Source: Nocardioides panzhihuensis (lineage in GTDB: Bacteria > Actinomycetota > Actinomycetes > Propionibacteriales > Nocardioidaceae). Taken from it: a DNA stretch of 64,000 nt. The notes below the pieces were generated by a model, which made no database searches, was not told the origin of the DNA, and worked only from the letters and a program-made list of their open reading frames with translations. Location of the stretch: positions 2,728,001-2,792,000 of the forward strand of contig NZ_JACBZR010000001.1 of assembly GCF_013408335.1 (NCBI RefSeq). Reading direction: 5' to 3'. Both the position numbers and the translations under genes were made by a program. Shown here piece by piece: positions 53,801 to 62,154 of the stretch; within the stretch, counting starts at the first letter, position 1; each line of letters starts with the position of its first letter.

Positions 53801-55535
53801 CGACCGGAGTGACGTCTCGGCGATGTTGGAAACTCTTGCCGCGGCTCGGCGGGTGGTCGAGGTGCGGGTGGCCGGGGAGGCTCGGTGGGCGGTGGTCGAG
53901 GATGTGGCCAGGCTCAGGGACGGGCTGGGGGTTGCGGTCCCTCCGGGAGTGCCGTCGGCGTTCACCGAGCCCGTCGAGGACCCTGTCGGCGACCTGGTCT
54001 CGCGCTTCGCACGCTCGCACGGGCCGTTCACGGCCGCCGATGTGGCGGCGAGGCTGGGGCTGGGAGAGGCGGTCGTCCGGCACGCCCTGGCCCGGCTCTC
54101 GGCCCGCGGGCGGGTGCTCGACGGGGAGTTCCGGCCGGGCGGGAGCGGGCTGGAGTGGTGCGATGCCGACGTGCTCCGGATGCTGCGGCGGCGTTCGCTC
54201 GCCCGACTGCGCAAGGAGGTCGAGCCCGTCGAGCCGGCAGCGCTGGGCAGGTTCCTCCCGGCATGGCAGAAGACTTCCGTACGGAAGGGCGCGCTGCGTG
54301 GGGTCGACGGGGTGCTGAGCGTCGTCGACCAGCTGGCGGGCTGCCCGGTCCCGGCCAGCGCGTTGGAGAGCCTGATCCTTCCGGCCCGGGTGGTCGACTA
54401 CGAGCCGGCCTTCCTCGACGAGCTGACCGCCGGTGGCGAGGTGCTCTGGGCGGGCCACGGGACCCTGCCCGGCACCGACGGCTGGGTCTCGCTGCACCCG
54501 GCCGACACGGCCGAGCTGACCCTCCCGCCGCCGACACAGGTCACCGAAGGGCCGCTCGCCCAACGGCTGCTCGAGGCGTTGGAGCCCGGCGGTGCGTGGT
54601 TCTTCCACCAGCTCGCCCGCACCGTGGCAGCCGACCTCGACACCACCCCGAGCGATGCCGACCTCAGCGCCGCGCTGTGGGAGCTGGTCTGGTCGGGCCG
54701 GGTCAGCAACGACACCCTGCTGCCGTTGCGGGCGCTGACCCGCTCCGGCACCCCGTCGCACCGCTCGAGGCGGCCGCCGCCGCGCGCCCGCGGAGGGCGC
54801 TACGCCGGCGGCACACGGATGCCGGTGCGGGCCGGTCTCCCGGAGACGGCCGGACGCTGGACGATCCTGCCCGAGCCGGATCCCGACCCGACCAAGCGCG
54901 CCCACGCGGCCGCCGAACGACTGCTGGACCGGCACGGGGTCGTCACCCGCGGCGCGGTCCAGTCCGAGCGCACCCCAGGCGGGTTCGCCGCCGTCTACAA
55001 GGTGCTCAGCGCGTTCGAGGAGTCCGGCCGCGCCCGGCGGGGCTACTTCGTCGAGGGCCTGGGCGCGGCCCAGTTCGGCACTGCCGGCTCGGTCGACCGG
55101 CTGCGTACGTTCTCCCGGGTCGAGTCCAGCGACAAGCCGGTCGCCCTCGCGCTCGCTGCCACCGACCCCGCCAACCCCTACGGCGCCGCGCTCCCCTGGC
55201 CGGTCTCGACAAGCTCGACCACCGATGCCTCGGGCCACCGGCCAGGGCGCAAGGCTGGCGCGATCGTGGTGCTGGTCGACGGCGAGCTGGCGATGTACGT
55301 CGAGCGCGGTGGCCGCACGCTGCTGACCTGGTCCGATGATCCCAACCTCCTCGAGCCCGCCGCCGAGGCGCTCGCCGAGGCCGTCCGACGAGGCGCGCTG
55401 GGGCGACTGACGGTCGAGAAGGCCGACGGCGCTCCCCTGCTCGGCTCCGGCGATACCCCGCTCCGCCAAGCCCTGCAGTACGCCGGCTTCATCGCCACCC
55501 CGCGCGGCCTGCGCCTGACCTCGCAGAGCAGGTGA
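50880..55535 (+). CDS. lhr: Lhr-type ATP-dependent helicase with in-frame repeat insertions
   Basis: A 1551-residue 3'-5' DNA/RNA-DNA helicase. Walker A APTGSGKT at 47-54, DEVH box at 170-173, motif III LSATVRP, motif VI ALQRVGRAGHQVG, then the Lhr winged-helix and long C-terminal domains. Residues about 944-981 are encoded by repeat array A3 and read as 7-residue repeats (AETSLAS, DVSTDRS). A second insertion (repeat C) encodes PVSTSSTT near residue 1443. Both are in frame and probably form flexible linkers. The nei-type gene follows by 4 bases. Confidence 0.95.
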   Translation: MSDTSQALARFSDPTRTWFAAAFAAPTAAQAGAWEAIGAGRNALVVAPTGSGKTLSAFLWSIDKLLTEPPPTQKQRCRVLYISPLKALGVDVERNLRSPLVGIRQTAERLGVEAPEVRVGVRSGDTTAADRRKLTTTPPDILITTPESLFLMLTSQARETLRGVETVIVDEVHAVAATKRGTHLALTLERLDALLEKPAQRIGLSATVRPLEEVARYLGGSQPVEIVAPPAEKRWDLSVVVPVEDMTAPSPYGEDEDDDPQRASSIWPHVEEHVADLVTAHRSTIVFANSRRIAERLTARLNEIASDRVFQTGPPPAQVMAQSGQSHGAAPVIAKAHHGSVSKEQRALIEDDLKSGRLPAVVATSSLELGIDMGAVDLVVQIESPPSVASALQRVGRAGHQVGEVSRGVLFPKHRGDLAQTAVSVQRMRQGLIESMRLPANPLDVLAQQIVAATALETWDVDELFTLARKTASYATLPRSAYDATLDLLAGRYPSEEFAELRPRIVWDRVAGTVTGRPGAQRLAVTSGGTIPDRGLFGVFLVGEGTGRRVGELDEEMVYESRVGDVFALGATSWRIQDITHDRVLVTPAPGIPGRLPFWKGDSLGRPAELGEAVGAYTRELAALPAKKAEARAQEDGLDAYAAANLVTYLHEQVEATNVIPSDSNIVVERFRDELGDWRLLVHSPYGRPVHAPWALAINARIRERYGVDGQAIDSDDGIVIRLPDTDAEAPTGEIIVFEPDEIEDLVTTEVGGSALFASRFRECAARALLLPRRDPGRRSPLWQQRQRSAALLEVASQYPSFPIILEAVRECLRDVYDLPSLVGILKRIDRREISIVDVATPTPSPYAQSLLFGYVAQFLYEGDSPLAERRAAALTLDQGLLAELLGRAELRELLDPEVLAEVEAELQRLAPTRKARGAEGITDLVRTIGPLTLTEITARTAPAETSGASAETSLASAETSPTDVSTDRSDVSTDRSDVSAMLETLAAARRVVEVRVAGEARWAVVEDVARLRDGLGVAVPPGVPSAFTEPVEDPVGDLVSRFARSHGPFTAADVAARLGLGEAVVRHALARLSARGRVLDGEFRPGGSGLEWCDADVLRMLRRRSLARLRKEVEPVEPAALGRFLPAWQKTSVRKGALRGVDGVLSVVDQLAGCPVPASALESLILPARVVDYEPAFLDELTAGGEVLWAGHGTLPGTDGWVSLHPADTAELTLPPPTQVTEGPLAQRLLEALEPGGAWFFHQLARTVAADLDTTPSDADLSAALWELVWSGRVSNDTLLPLRALTRSGTPSHRSRRPPPRARGGRYAGGTRMPVRAGLPETAGRWTILPEPDPDPTKRAHAAAERLLDRHGVVTRGAVQSERTPGGFAAVYKVLSAFEESGRARRGYFVEGLGAAQFGTAGSVDRLRTFSRVESSDKPVALALAATDPANPYGAALPWPVSTSSTTDASGHRPGRKAGAIVVLVDGELAMYVERGGRTLLTWSDDPNLLEPAAEALAEAVRRGALGRLTVEKADGAPLLGSGDTPLRQALQYAGFIATPRGLRLTSQSR
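53710..53822. repeat. Repeat array A3: inverted 21-bp array inside lhr
   Basis: Left-arm units start at 53710, 53731 and 53752 (CCGAGACGTCACTCGCGTCGG phase, arms quoted in part), right-arm units at 53768, 53789 and 53810 (TGACGTCTCGACCGACC), all with 21-base spacing. The centre pairs GAGACGTCA with TGACGTCTC around a 5-base loop. Because 21 is a multiple of three, any number of units keeps the lhr frame. Confidence 0.88.
55201..55223. repeat. Repeat C, copy inside lhr
   Basis: GGTCTCGACAAGCTCGACC plus four bases, 22/23 identical to 40472-40494. It is nearly palindromic (GGT-GTCGAG-type ends) and encodes VSTSSTT in an Lhr C-terminal loop. Confidence 0.75.
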
Positions 55536-55539
55536 GGAC

Positions 55540-56292
55540 GTGCCCGAGGGGGACGCGGTGCTCCGCACCGCCAGGAGGCTCGAGAAGGGGCTGACCGGGC
55601 AGGTGCTCACGCGGACGGACTTCCGGGTCCCGCAGCTTGCCACGGCCGACCTGGCCGGCGGCACCGTCCGCGAGACGCTGGCCCGTGGCAAGCACCTGCT
55701 GACCCGGATCGACCATCGCACCGGCAAGTGGACGCTGCACACCCACCTGAAGATGGAGGGCTCCTGGCGGGTCCTCGAGGCCGGCCGGCGCTGGCCGAAG
55801 CCCGGGTTCCAGGCACGAGTGGTGCTCCGCACCGAGAAGACCGAGGCGGTCGGCTTCCTGCTCGGCATCGTCGAGCTCGTGCCCCGCGACCAGGAGGAGC
55901 GCATGGTCGGCCATCTCGGCCCGGACATCCTCGCCGACGACTGGGACCCGGACGCCGCCCTCGAACGCCTCGCCCGCCAGCCCGAGCGGCCCCTCTTCGA
56001 TGCGCTGCGCGACCAGACCAACCTCGCCGGGATCGGCACGATCTACGCCGCCGAGACGTGCTTCATCGCCGGCATCAGCCCACTGCGTACGGTCGCGGAG
56101 GCCGGCGACAGGCTCCCCCGGATGCTCCAGCGCACACGCGACCTGATGCAGGCCGACTGGTCACGCTCCCGGCAGATGTGGGTATACGGCCGCCGAGCGT
56201 GCCGGCGCTGCGGTGGCACCGTGACCGTCGCCAAGGTCGGCCCTCCCGGTGAAGAGCGCCCGGCCTACTTCTGCGCCAGGTGTCAGCCCTAA
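55540..56292 (+). CDS. nei2: Nei/Fpg-family DNA glycosylase (endonuclease VIII-like)
   Basis: Removes oxidised bases and nicks abasic sites. The 250-residue protein has catalytic Pro2-Glu3 (PEGD), the helix-two-turn-helix LRDQTNLAGIGTIYAAE, and a C-terminal zinc finger with Cys221, Cys224, Cys245 and Cys248. Start is GTG 55540, four bases after the lhr stop. The lhr-nei2 pairing supports a shared DNA-repair role. Confidence 0.93.
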   Translation: MPEGDAVLRTARRLEKGLTGQVLTRTDFRVPQLATADLAGGTVRETLARGKHLLTRIDHRTGKWTLHTHLKMEGSWRVLEAGRRWPKPGFQARVVLRTEKTEAVGFLLGIVELVPRDQEERMVGHLGPDILADDWDPDAALERLARQPERPLFDALRDQTNLAGIGTIYAAETCFIAGISPLRTVAEAGDRLPRMLQRTRDLMQADWSRSRQMWVYGRRACRRCGGTVTVAKVGPPGEERPAYFCARCQP

Positions 56293-56522
56293 GCCGGGTA
56301 GCCGTGAACGAGCTGCATCCGGATCCGCGCGATCCGCACTCGGGTGTCTCGCATGTGTCGTGCGACGTGCACGCGCTCGTTGGGAGCGACCGAGGTGAAC
56401 TCGTCGCGAAGGATGTTCAGGGTCTCTTCCAGCCCGAAGAGCTCGGCCTCGAGCAGCGCGGGATCTGTTCGCGGCGCCGGAACCGCCATACCCGGAAGCT
56501 CGTTGTCGACAGCCATCTGCAT
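56289..56522 (-). CDS. Small helical protein of unknown function
   Basis: A 77-residue protein. After a short Pro-rich start it is helical: LLEAELFGLEETLNILRDEF, then ERVHVARHMRDTRVRIARIR, suggesting a helical hairpin or coiled coil. ATG 56522 has GGAG 8 bases upstream. It overlaps the 3' end of the nei2 gene by 4 bases in convergent orientation. No family recognised. Confidence 0.65.
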   Translation of the reverse strand: MQMAVDNELPGMAVPAPRTDPALLEAELFGLEETLNILRDEFTSVAPNERVHVARHMRDTRVRIARIRMQLVHGYPA

Positions 56523-56613
56523 AACACCATCTCCCCATGAACCTGCGGCCCATCGTGAGCCCGCATCACACAAGGAGACGGCGGCGTCCGTCTTGAGACA
56601 CCCGGGAAGCGAT

Positions 56614-56631
56614 CTCCCCGAGATTGGGGAG
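56614..56631 (-). terminator. Possible weak terminator after clgR
   Basis: CTCCCC/GGGGAG 6-bp stem with loop GAGATT, 3 bases beyond the clgR stop. Short, so only a weak call. Confidence 0.4.
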
Positions 56632-56633
56632 GT

Positions 56634-56921
56634 TCAGGCTGCGGCGGCGTCCGCCGCGGCGCGGACCGGCATCCGCAGGATGGTGGCCTCTTCGATGGCG
56701 ACCGCGTCGGAGACGTCGCGAAGCACATCGGAGAGAGCCACGTCGAGTGCGCTGCAGAGCGAGGCGAGGAGCTCGGAAGAGGCTTCCTTCTGGCCACGCT
56801 CGACCTCGGAGATGTAACCGAGGCTCACTCGGGCCTCCGCGGAGACCTCGCGCAGGGTCATCCCACGCTCGAGCCGCTGGGCACGAAGCACCTCGCCGAG
56901 CAGTCGACGGAAGAGCACCAT
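56634..56921 (-). CDS. clgR: ClgR-type XRE-family transcriptional regulator
   Basis: A 95-residue HTH protein very like ClgR, the actinobacterial activator of clp protease and stress genes: [19 protein letters not shown], the [26 protein letters not shown] (quoted in two overlapping parts), and [23 protein letters not shown] lies 9 bases before ATG 56921. It ends in an Ala-rich tail, as ClgR proteins subject to Clp degradation do. Downstream of cinA on the same strand. Confidence 0.92.
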   Translation of the reverse strand: MVLFRRLLGEVLRAQRLERGMTLREVSAEARVSLGYISEVERGQKEASSELLASLCSALDVALSDVLRDVSDAVAIEEATILRMPVRAAADAAAA

Positions 56922-56981
56922 TGCGGTCAGCCTCCTACAGTTCACAAGTCACCGACATCTGGGTGACGTCTTTCTCCAACG

Positions 56982-57467
56982 CTACCTGACCCTTCGATGT
57001 TCCCGCCGAAGTAGTCGGAGTAGTTCATCAACAGCGAACAAACACGTATCACGCTGGATCTCCAGGCGCGAGCCCGACAGACCAAGTAGCGTCGATGTTT
57101 CGCCGTGCGGACCGGAAAGCCCGACATAGACCGTCCCCACGGGCTTTCCCTCCTGCTCCTCGGGCCCGGCCACACCCGTGGTCGCGAGCGCGTACGTCGC
57201 CCCCGACCGCTCCTGCGCACCCGCAGCCATCGCCTCGGCGCACTCCCCGGAGACCACTCCGACGGTCTCGATCACCGAGACAGGAACACCCAGCAGGTCG
57301 TGCTTGAGCTCGGTCGCGTACGTCACGAACCCACCGCGATACGTCTGCGACGCTCCCGGAGGGTCGGTGAGCATCGCAGCCAGGCGCCCGGCGGTCAACG
57401 ACTCAGCGGTGGCCACCGTCGCGTCAGCGTCCCGAAGTGCGGCGTGGAGCTCCTCGACCTGATCCAT
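56982..57467 (-). CDS. pncC: CinA C-terminal domain protein (NMN amidohydrolase)
   Basis: A 161-residue protein consisting of the CinA C-terminal domain: TVATAESLTAGRLAAMLTD, VTYATELKHDLLGV, ALATTGVAGPEEQEGKPVG. This domain deamidates nicotinamide mononucleotide. The N-terminal MoCF-like half of full CinA is absent, as in many actinobacteria. Followed by clgR 60 bases on. Confidence 0.93.
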   Translation of the reverse strand: MDQVEELHAALRDADATVATAESLTAGRLAAMLTDPPGASQTYRGGFVTYATELKHDLLGVPVSVIETVGVVSGECAEAMAAGAQERSGATYALATTGVAGPEEQEGKPVGTVYVGLSGPHGETSTLLGLSGSRLEIQRDTCLFAVDELLRLLRREHRRVR

Positions 57468-57497
57468 GGTTCGGACAGTATCCGTTTCGGCCAGGTC

Positions 57498-59924
57498 TCA
57501 GTCCAGCGACCGTCCGAAGACCTGCACCTCGGCCATGTTGAGCTCGGTCGGGCTCGGTGTGGAGAGCCAGACCCGGACGTACCTGCCTCGGGCAGGCAGG
57601 TCGATGCTCGTCGGCCTGCCGGCCTGGGCGGCCTCGAAGTGAGAGGTCACCGCGGGGTCGGCCAACGCCTGCGCCAGGGTCGCCGGGAACGGCGAGTCCG
57701 AGACCAGCACGTAGTAGTCGCGGACGCGGCTGCCACAGCAGTCCACCCGGTTGTAGATCTTGACCGTCTCCAGGTCGTAGGACGCCCCCAGGTCGACCTG
57801 CCACCACGGCTGCGCCTCGCCGCCTGAGGTGGTGCTGAAGTCGTAGACGCTGCCGTTGACCGCCTTGGCCGCCCCATAGGCGGAGGACCAGTCCGAGACC
57901 TGGGAGGCCACCTTCCCCTCCGAGACGTTGCGCAGCGGCGGGAGGCCCAGCCAGGAGTCGTGCTCGGCCGCGACATCCTCGAGGAACCTGTCGAGGACGC
58001 CGTCACCGATCATGACCAGTCCCTCGACCCGGTTCTTGCCGGGCTCGGAACGGACCTGCGACGCCTCCTCGGCCAGGGCCTCCATACGCGAGCGTGCCGC
58101 CGCTGCGGCGTCCTCGTCGCCCCGGCGGATCGCGTCGAGCGCGGCGAGCGCCTCACCCATGGCGTCCGCCCACAGGTCGGTCGCCTGGAGATGCCGGTCG
58201 GCGTCGGCGACGAAGCCGTCATCGACCCCGTCCCGGATGGTCTCGGGTGTGGACGCCATCAGCCGTGCCGTCGGCCGCAGATCGCGCAGCGCCTGCTGCG
58301 GTCGTGCCTCCCACGCCTTCCAGAAGGCCGCGATGCGCTCCGCCAGCTCGGGTGACTGGGGCAGCCACAGCTCCGGCCCGAACGTCGGCGCCGCGTGGTT
58401 GAGGTCGACGAACATCTCCACCGCCTCGGTCACTCGCGGATCGCCGCCGGCGAGGTCGCGAGCCGCCTGGCGGGCCGAGGTCGCCCGGTCCCAGCCGAGG
58501 TCGTTCCAGGCGAAGTCCATCATCGTGAAGACGACCAGCTTGCTGGCGTACGCCTGGTTCATCGGGTTCGACACGATGCCGGCGAGATGCTCGGAGAGCC
58601 CCGCGTCGCGGTTGGCGTATGGGCCGAGCAGCAGCCGGCCGGCAGTCTGCCCGAAGTCGTTGACCGGGTAGTTGTCCCAGAGGAAGACCTTGCGGCCGAA
58701 GAGCTCGCGGGCGGCCGACGCCTGGTCGAGCGTGATGCTCGGCGGCACCACGTCGGTGCCCGTCCACATCACCACGACCTCGGGTGCGAGATGCTCGCGC
58801 CATGCCTGCTTGTAGGGCGTCTCGGTCAGGTCGCCGTACTGGGTCGGCACCGTCTGCAGCGGCTGCACCCCGTCGTGCGTCTCCACGAACGAGGACTGCA
58901 GCCAGCTGAGCAGCTCGGCCTGAGCCCGGCCGACGGTGGCCTGGGTCGCCCGTCCGTACGCCGCGGTGTCCTCCGCGCAGCTGAACGAGAGCGCGATGTC
59001 GTCCAGCGGCAGCGAGAAGTCCCGCACCCCGATGTCGTACATCGCCTGGAACTTCTGCTTCAGCGCGGCTCGGTCGCTCGCGCCGGTGTAGCAGACGGTG
59101 TTGCCGGGCGAGAGCGCGAAGGTGAAGCGCACATGGTTCGCGGTGGAGGCAGACACGAGCTCGCGCAGCTCGGCGAGCTTGTCGGCCGGGTACGGCTCCC
59201 GCCACCGCTCGCGGTGATAGGGGTCGTCCTTGGGCGCGTAGACGTAGGTGTTGGCCTTCATCCGGCCGTAGAACCGCAGCTGGTCGAGGCGCTCGGCGTG
59301 CGTCCACGGCTTGCCGTAGAAGCCTTCGATACTGCCCCGCAGCGGCATCCTCGGCGCGTCGCTCACCTCGGCCCCGGCGATCCGCCAGCCGTCCTCGACG
59401 GGGACGAAGAGCTGTCTCAGCGTCTGCGCGGCGTAGAACTGCCCGGTCGTGTCACGCCCGGCCAGCGTCACCGTGCCGACCGCAGCGGCCGACGCGTCGG
59501 CGATGACGGCGTAGCCCTCGGCGACGGCCGGGACCTCGACACCGCCGACGCTCCGACGTACGTCGCCACGCTCTGCCGAGCCGAGCAGCACTGTCAACGG
59601 CGCCCTGCCCGTGGCCTTGGTGACCACGTCCAGTCGCGTCACCCCGTGCTCGCGCAGCAGCCGGCTGGCCAGGTCCCGAGCCGGAGCGTCCGTGTCGGCC
59701 CCGACGACGAGCTCGACCCGTCCGGGGACCGGCAGGTCGGCGCCGGCCCGGGTCACCGAGCGTGGTGTCGGCGAGATCGTCGGCAGCGGCTGGGCCGCAG
59801 CGGTCGCCGGCGCCGAGGCGACCCCGGCGACACCCGGCGGCGCGACGGCGACCGTTGCTGCCAGCGCCGCGGCGGCGGCGACGCAGGCAGTGATCACGAC
59901 GCTCGTCCTGGAACGCTCACGCAT
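57498..59924 (-). CDS. Secreted GH84 beta-N-acetylhexosaminidase with discoidin/CBM32 domain
   Basis: An 808-residue exported enzyme. A signal peptide (about 1-35) is followed by a GH20b-like domain (to about 185), then the GH84 catalytic barrel starting RGSIEGFYGKPWTHAERLDQ. The catalytic pair is Asp308-Asp309 in FSLPLDDIALSF. A helical domain and a C-terminal F5/8-type (CBM32-like) module from about 660 (WWQVDLGASYDLETVKIYNR) bind carbohydrate. It probably trims GlcNAc from host or environmental glycans. It interrupts the usual pgsA-cinA order together with the nuclease gene. Confidence 0.92.
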   Translation of the reverse strand: MRERSRTSVVITACVAAAAALAATVAVAPPGVAGVASAPATAAAQPLPTISPTPRSVTRAGADLPVPGRVELVVGADTDAPARDLASRLLREHGVTRLDVVTKATGRAPLTVLLGSAERGDVRRSVGGVEVPAVAEGYAVIADASAAAVGTVTLAGRDTTGQFYAAQTLRQLFVPVEDGWRIAGAEVSDAPRMPLRGSIEGFYGKPWTHAERLDQLRFYGRMKANTYVYAPKDDPYHRERWREPYPADKLAELRELVSASTANHVRFTFALSPGNTVCYTGASDRAALKQKFQAMYDIGVRDFSLPLDDIALSFSCAEDTAAYGRATQATVGRAQAELLSWLQSSFVETHDGVQPLQTVPTQYGDLTETPYKQAWREHLAPEVVVMWTGTDVVPPSITLDQASAARELFGRKVFLWDNYPVNDFGQTAGRLLLGPYANRDAGLSEHLAGIVSNPMNQAYASKLVVFTMMDFAWNDLGWDRATSARQAARDLAGGDPRVTEAVEMFVDLNHAAPTFGPELWLPQSPELAERIAAFWKAWEARPQQALRDLRPTARLMASTPETIRDGVDDGFVADADRHLQATDLWADAMGEALAALDAIRRGDEDAAAAARSRMEALAEEASQVRSEPGKNRVEGLVMIGDGVLDRFLEDVAAEHDSWLGLPPLRNVSEGKVASQVSDWSSAYGAAKAVNGSVYDFSTTSGGEAQPWWQVDLGASYDLETVKIYNRVDCCGSRVRDYYVLVSDSPFPATLAQALADPAVTSHFEAAQAGRPTSIDLPARGRYVRVWLSTPSPTELNMAEVQVFGRSLD

Positions 59925-60017
59925 GGCAGTCTCCCTCGAGATAGGACATCGCGAGGGAGACTAACCGATTTTGGAAGGTGCCCGAGCAAACTGTGCCGGG
60001 CAGCGGCTCGACGCCGG

Positions 60018-61988
60018 CTAGCCGCCGTTGCGCGCCAGTCCGACGATGACCGGGTCGTGGTCGGAGGAGCGGAACGGCGAGCTGGTGTGCAGATCGGTGC
60101 CGGTGTAGTTGTAGCGGCTGTACTCCAACAGCAGGGACTCCCCCGAGTTGATCGACCAGATGTCGGAGCCGGTGAAGCGGCGCTGAGCGTGCCGGTTGAG
60201 CAGCACGTGGTCGAGCGAGCCGGCCAGACCGGAGAAGGAGTAGCTGTACTCCTCGTTGCCGCTCAGCGTCTCGGAGTCGGCGTAGCCGGCCTCGTAGAGG
60301 ACCTGCATCGGGTCCTCCTGGGTGTAGGCGTTGAAGTCGCCGGCCAGCGCGACGTCGGCGATGCCGGTCTGGGCGCGGACCGAGGAGACCCAGGAGACCA
60401 GCGCGGTCGCCTGGCGCACCCGCGACTCGTTCGAGGCGCCCTGGCCGTCGCCGGTGTCGCCGTCGCCGGGCCACGGGCCGGGCGAGCCCTTCGACTTGAA
60501 GTGGTTGACCACGAAGAAGAACGGGGCGCCGCCGACGACCGGCTTGAAGATCTGGCCGATCGGCTCGCGGGCGTTGCCGAAGGCCTGGTCGTCGCCGCTC
60601 TGGCCACCCAGCGCGCGGGCCTCACCCATGCGCCGAACAGCCGAGCGCTTGTAGATGATCGCGTTGGTGATCACGTCGGAGCCGGACGCGTCGGGCAGCT
60701 CGGCCGAGGACGGGTTGGCCGTCCAGACCTCGCGACCGGCGGCGGCGTTGAGCGCGGCGACGAGCGAGCTGGTCGCCTCGTCGGGGGTCTCGCCCAGACG
60801 GGCGGAGTTCTCGATCTCCATCAGACCGACGACGTCGGCGTCGAGCGCGTTGATCGCGGAGACGATCTTGGACTGCTGGCGCTCGAAGTCGGCCGGGTCC
60901 CAGGCGCCGCGCTGGTCGCAGCCGCCTCTGACGTTGTTGCCGTCGCCGGAACGGTCGTTGTAGGCGGTGCAGCCACCGTCGCCGACGTTGTTGTCATCGG
61001 CGTCGCCCAGGGTGGTGAAGTAGTTGAGGACGTTGAACGAGGCGATCTTCACGTCGGCGCGGCCGATCTTCCGCTCGTCCGGCGCGTCGCTGCGTACGTC
61101 ACCGAAGTCGGCCGGCCAGGTCGCCGGGTCCGCGGTGGCGACCTTGGTCGGCTGGAGCCGGTAGGTCGGCGCCGAGGGCGAGCCGCCCTCGGAGAGGATC
61201 ACCGGGCCGCGGAAGTCGACGGAGGCGCCGACCACGACGGGCGCGGTGTTCGAGACGTAGGGAATCGTGCGGCTCGTCGGCGGGCGAAGCGTGGTCGAGG
61301 AGCCGTCGTCGAGAACGATCCCGCGAGCGGCGTTGTCCGCCTCGACCGCCGCGGCCTCGTCCGACCCGGGACGGGCCACCTCGGTCGGCTGGAGCAGCGG
61401 TCGGTCGCCCTGGGCGAGGCCGAGCTCGCCGAAGTTCTCCACGCCGTAGGTGTTGCTGACGGTGACCTCGCCCTGAGGGGCGAAGAGCATGCCCTCCAGC
61501 GACTCCTTCTGCGCGCCGGTCGCCGGCCACTGCGAGACGACCGGCTCGATCGAGCCGGTGCCGTCGGTGACGATGTCGCCTGCGGTGGGCACCGAGACCT
61601 GGGTCAGCCCGGCGTACTCGGTCACCGCACCGGTCACCGTCACCGCGTCGCCCGGCTCGACGGTGACTGCACCGGCCGAGCGGGGCTGGTAGACGAAGAG
61701 CGCGTCGGAGGCGTCGTGGGAGCCGAGGTCGAGCGAGCCGCCCGTGCCGGGCGTCTGGAGGTAGAAGCCGAAGAACCCACCTGAGGGGTAGGCCGCGGTG
61801 ACGATGCCGCTGGTGGTGACGGTCTTGCCGGCGAGCGGGCTGGTGGTGCCGCTGCCCTGGATGTCGGCGATGGCGACGGCCTCGGCTGTGGTGGCGGCGC
61901 GCGCGGTCGGGATGGCGACCGCACCGACGCCCGCGACGGCGGCCGTCAGGCCGACCACCGAGCCGAGCAGCTGACGTGCTGAGAACAT
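60018..61988 (-). CDS. Secreted endonuclease/exonuclease/phosphatase (ExeM/NucH-like)
   Basis: A 656-residue extracellular nuclease. Signal peptide about 1-31 ending TARAAT, then an OB-fold/lamin-like region, then the EEP catalytic domain: KIASFNVLNYFTTLGD, VVGLMEIENSARLGETPDEA, FFVVNHFKSKGSPGPWPGDG, VALAGDFNAYTQEDPMQVLY and SSDHDPVIVGL. GGGGAG precedes ATG 61988. It likely degrades extracellular DNA for nutrients. The frame extends upstream without conserved sequence. Confidence 0.92.
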   Translation of the reverse strand: MFSARQLLGSVVGLTAAVAGVGAVAIPTARAATTAEAVAIADIQGSGTTSPLAGKTVTTSGIVTAAYPSGGFFGFYLQTPGTGGSLDLGSHDASDALFVYQPRSAGAVTVEPGDAVTVTGAVTEYAGLTQVSVPTAGDIVTDGTGSIEPVVSQWPATGAQKESLEGMLFAPQGEVTVSNTYGVENFGELGLAQGDRPLLQPTEVARPGSDEAAAVEADNAARGIVLDDGSSTTLRPPTSRTIPYVSNTAPVVVGASVDFRGPVILSEGGSPSAPTYRLQPTKVATADPATWPADFGDVRSDAPDERKIGRADVKIASFNVLNYFTTLGDADDNNVGDGGCTAYNDRSGDGNNVRGGCDQRGAWDPADFERQQSKIVSAINALDADVVGLMEIENSARLGETPDEATSSLVAALNAAAGREVWTANPSSAELPDASGSDVITNAIIYKRSAVRRMGEARALGGQSGDDQAFGNAREPIGQIFKPVVGGAPFFFVVNHFKSKGSPGPWPGDGDTGDGQGASNESRVRQATALVSWVSSVRAQTGIADVALAGDFNAYTQEDPMQVLYEAGYADSETLSGNEEYSYSFSGLAGSLDHVLLNRHAQRRFTGSDIWSINSGESLLLEYSRYNYTGTDLHTSSPFRSSDHDPVIVGLARNGG

Positions 61989-62154
61989 GGGTGACTCCCC
62001 GCGTGGAAGGTAGAAGACGATGGGCGGTCTGCCCGAATCAGCACCGGCCGAACCACGTGACCCTAACGCGGCGTACGCACCCTTTGCGGGGATCTTCGAT
62101 GAACGTCCGGTAACGGAGTTACAACTACCCGAAACCGGAGATGTGCGCGATCGC

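Noticed and set aside
58395..61784. A 1129-codon plus-strand open frame
   Set aside because: It lies opposite the GH84 and nuclease genes, whose signal peptides and catalytic motifs are intact; composition is that of antisense shadow.
62100..62140. PHO box upstream of the secreted nuclease
   Set aside because: Imperfect GTTACCG/GTTCATC direct repeats and a GTAAC-GGA-GTTAC palindrome are present, but spacing and sequence are too weak for a PhoP site.
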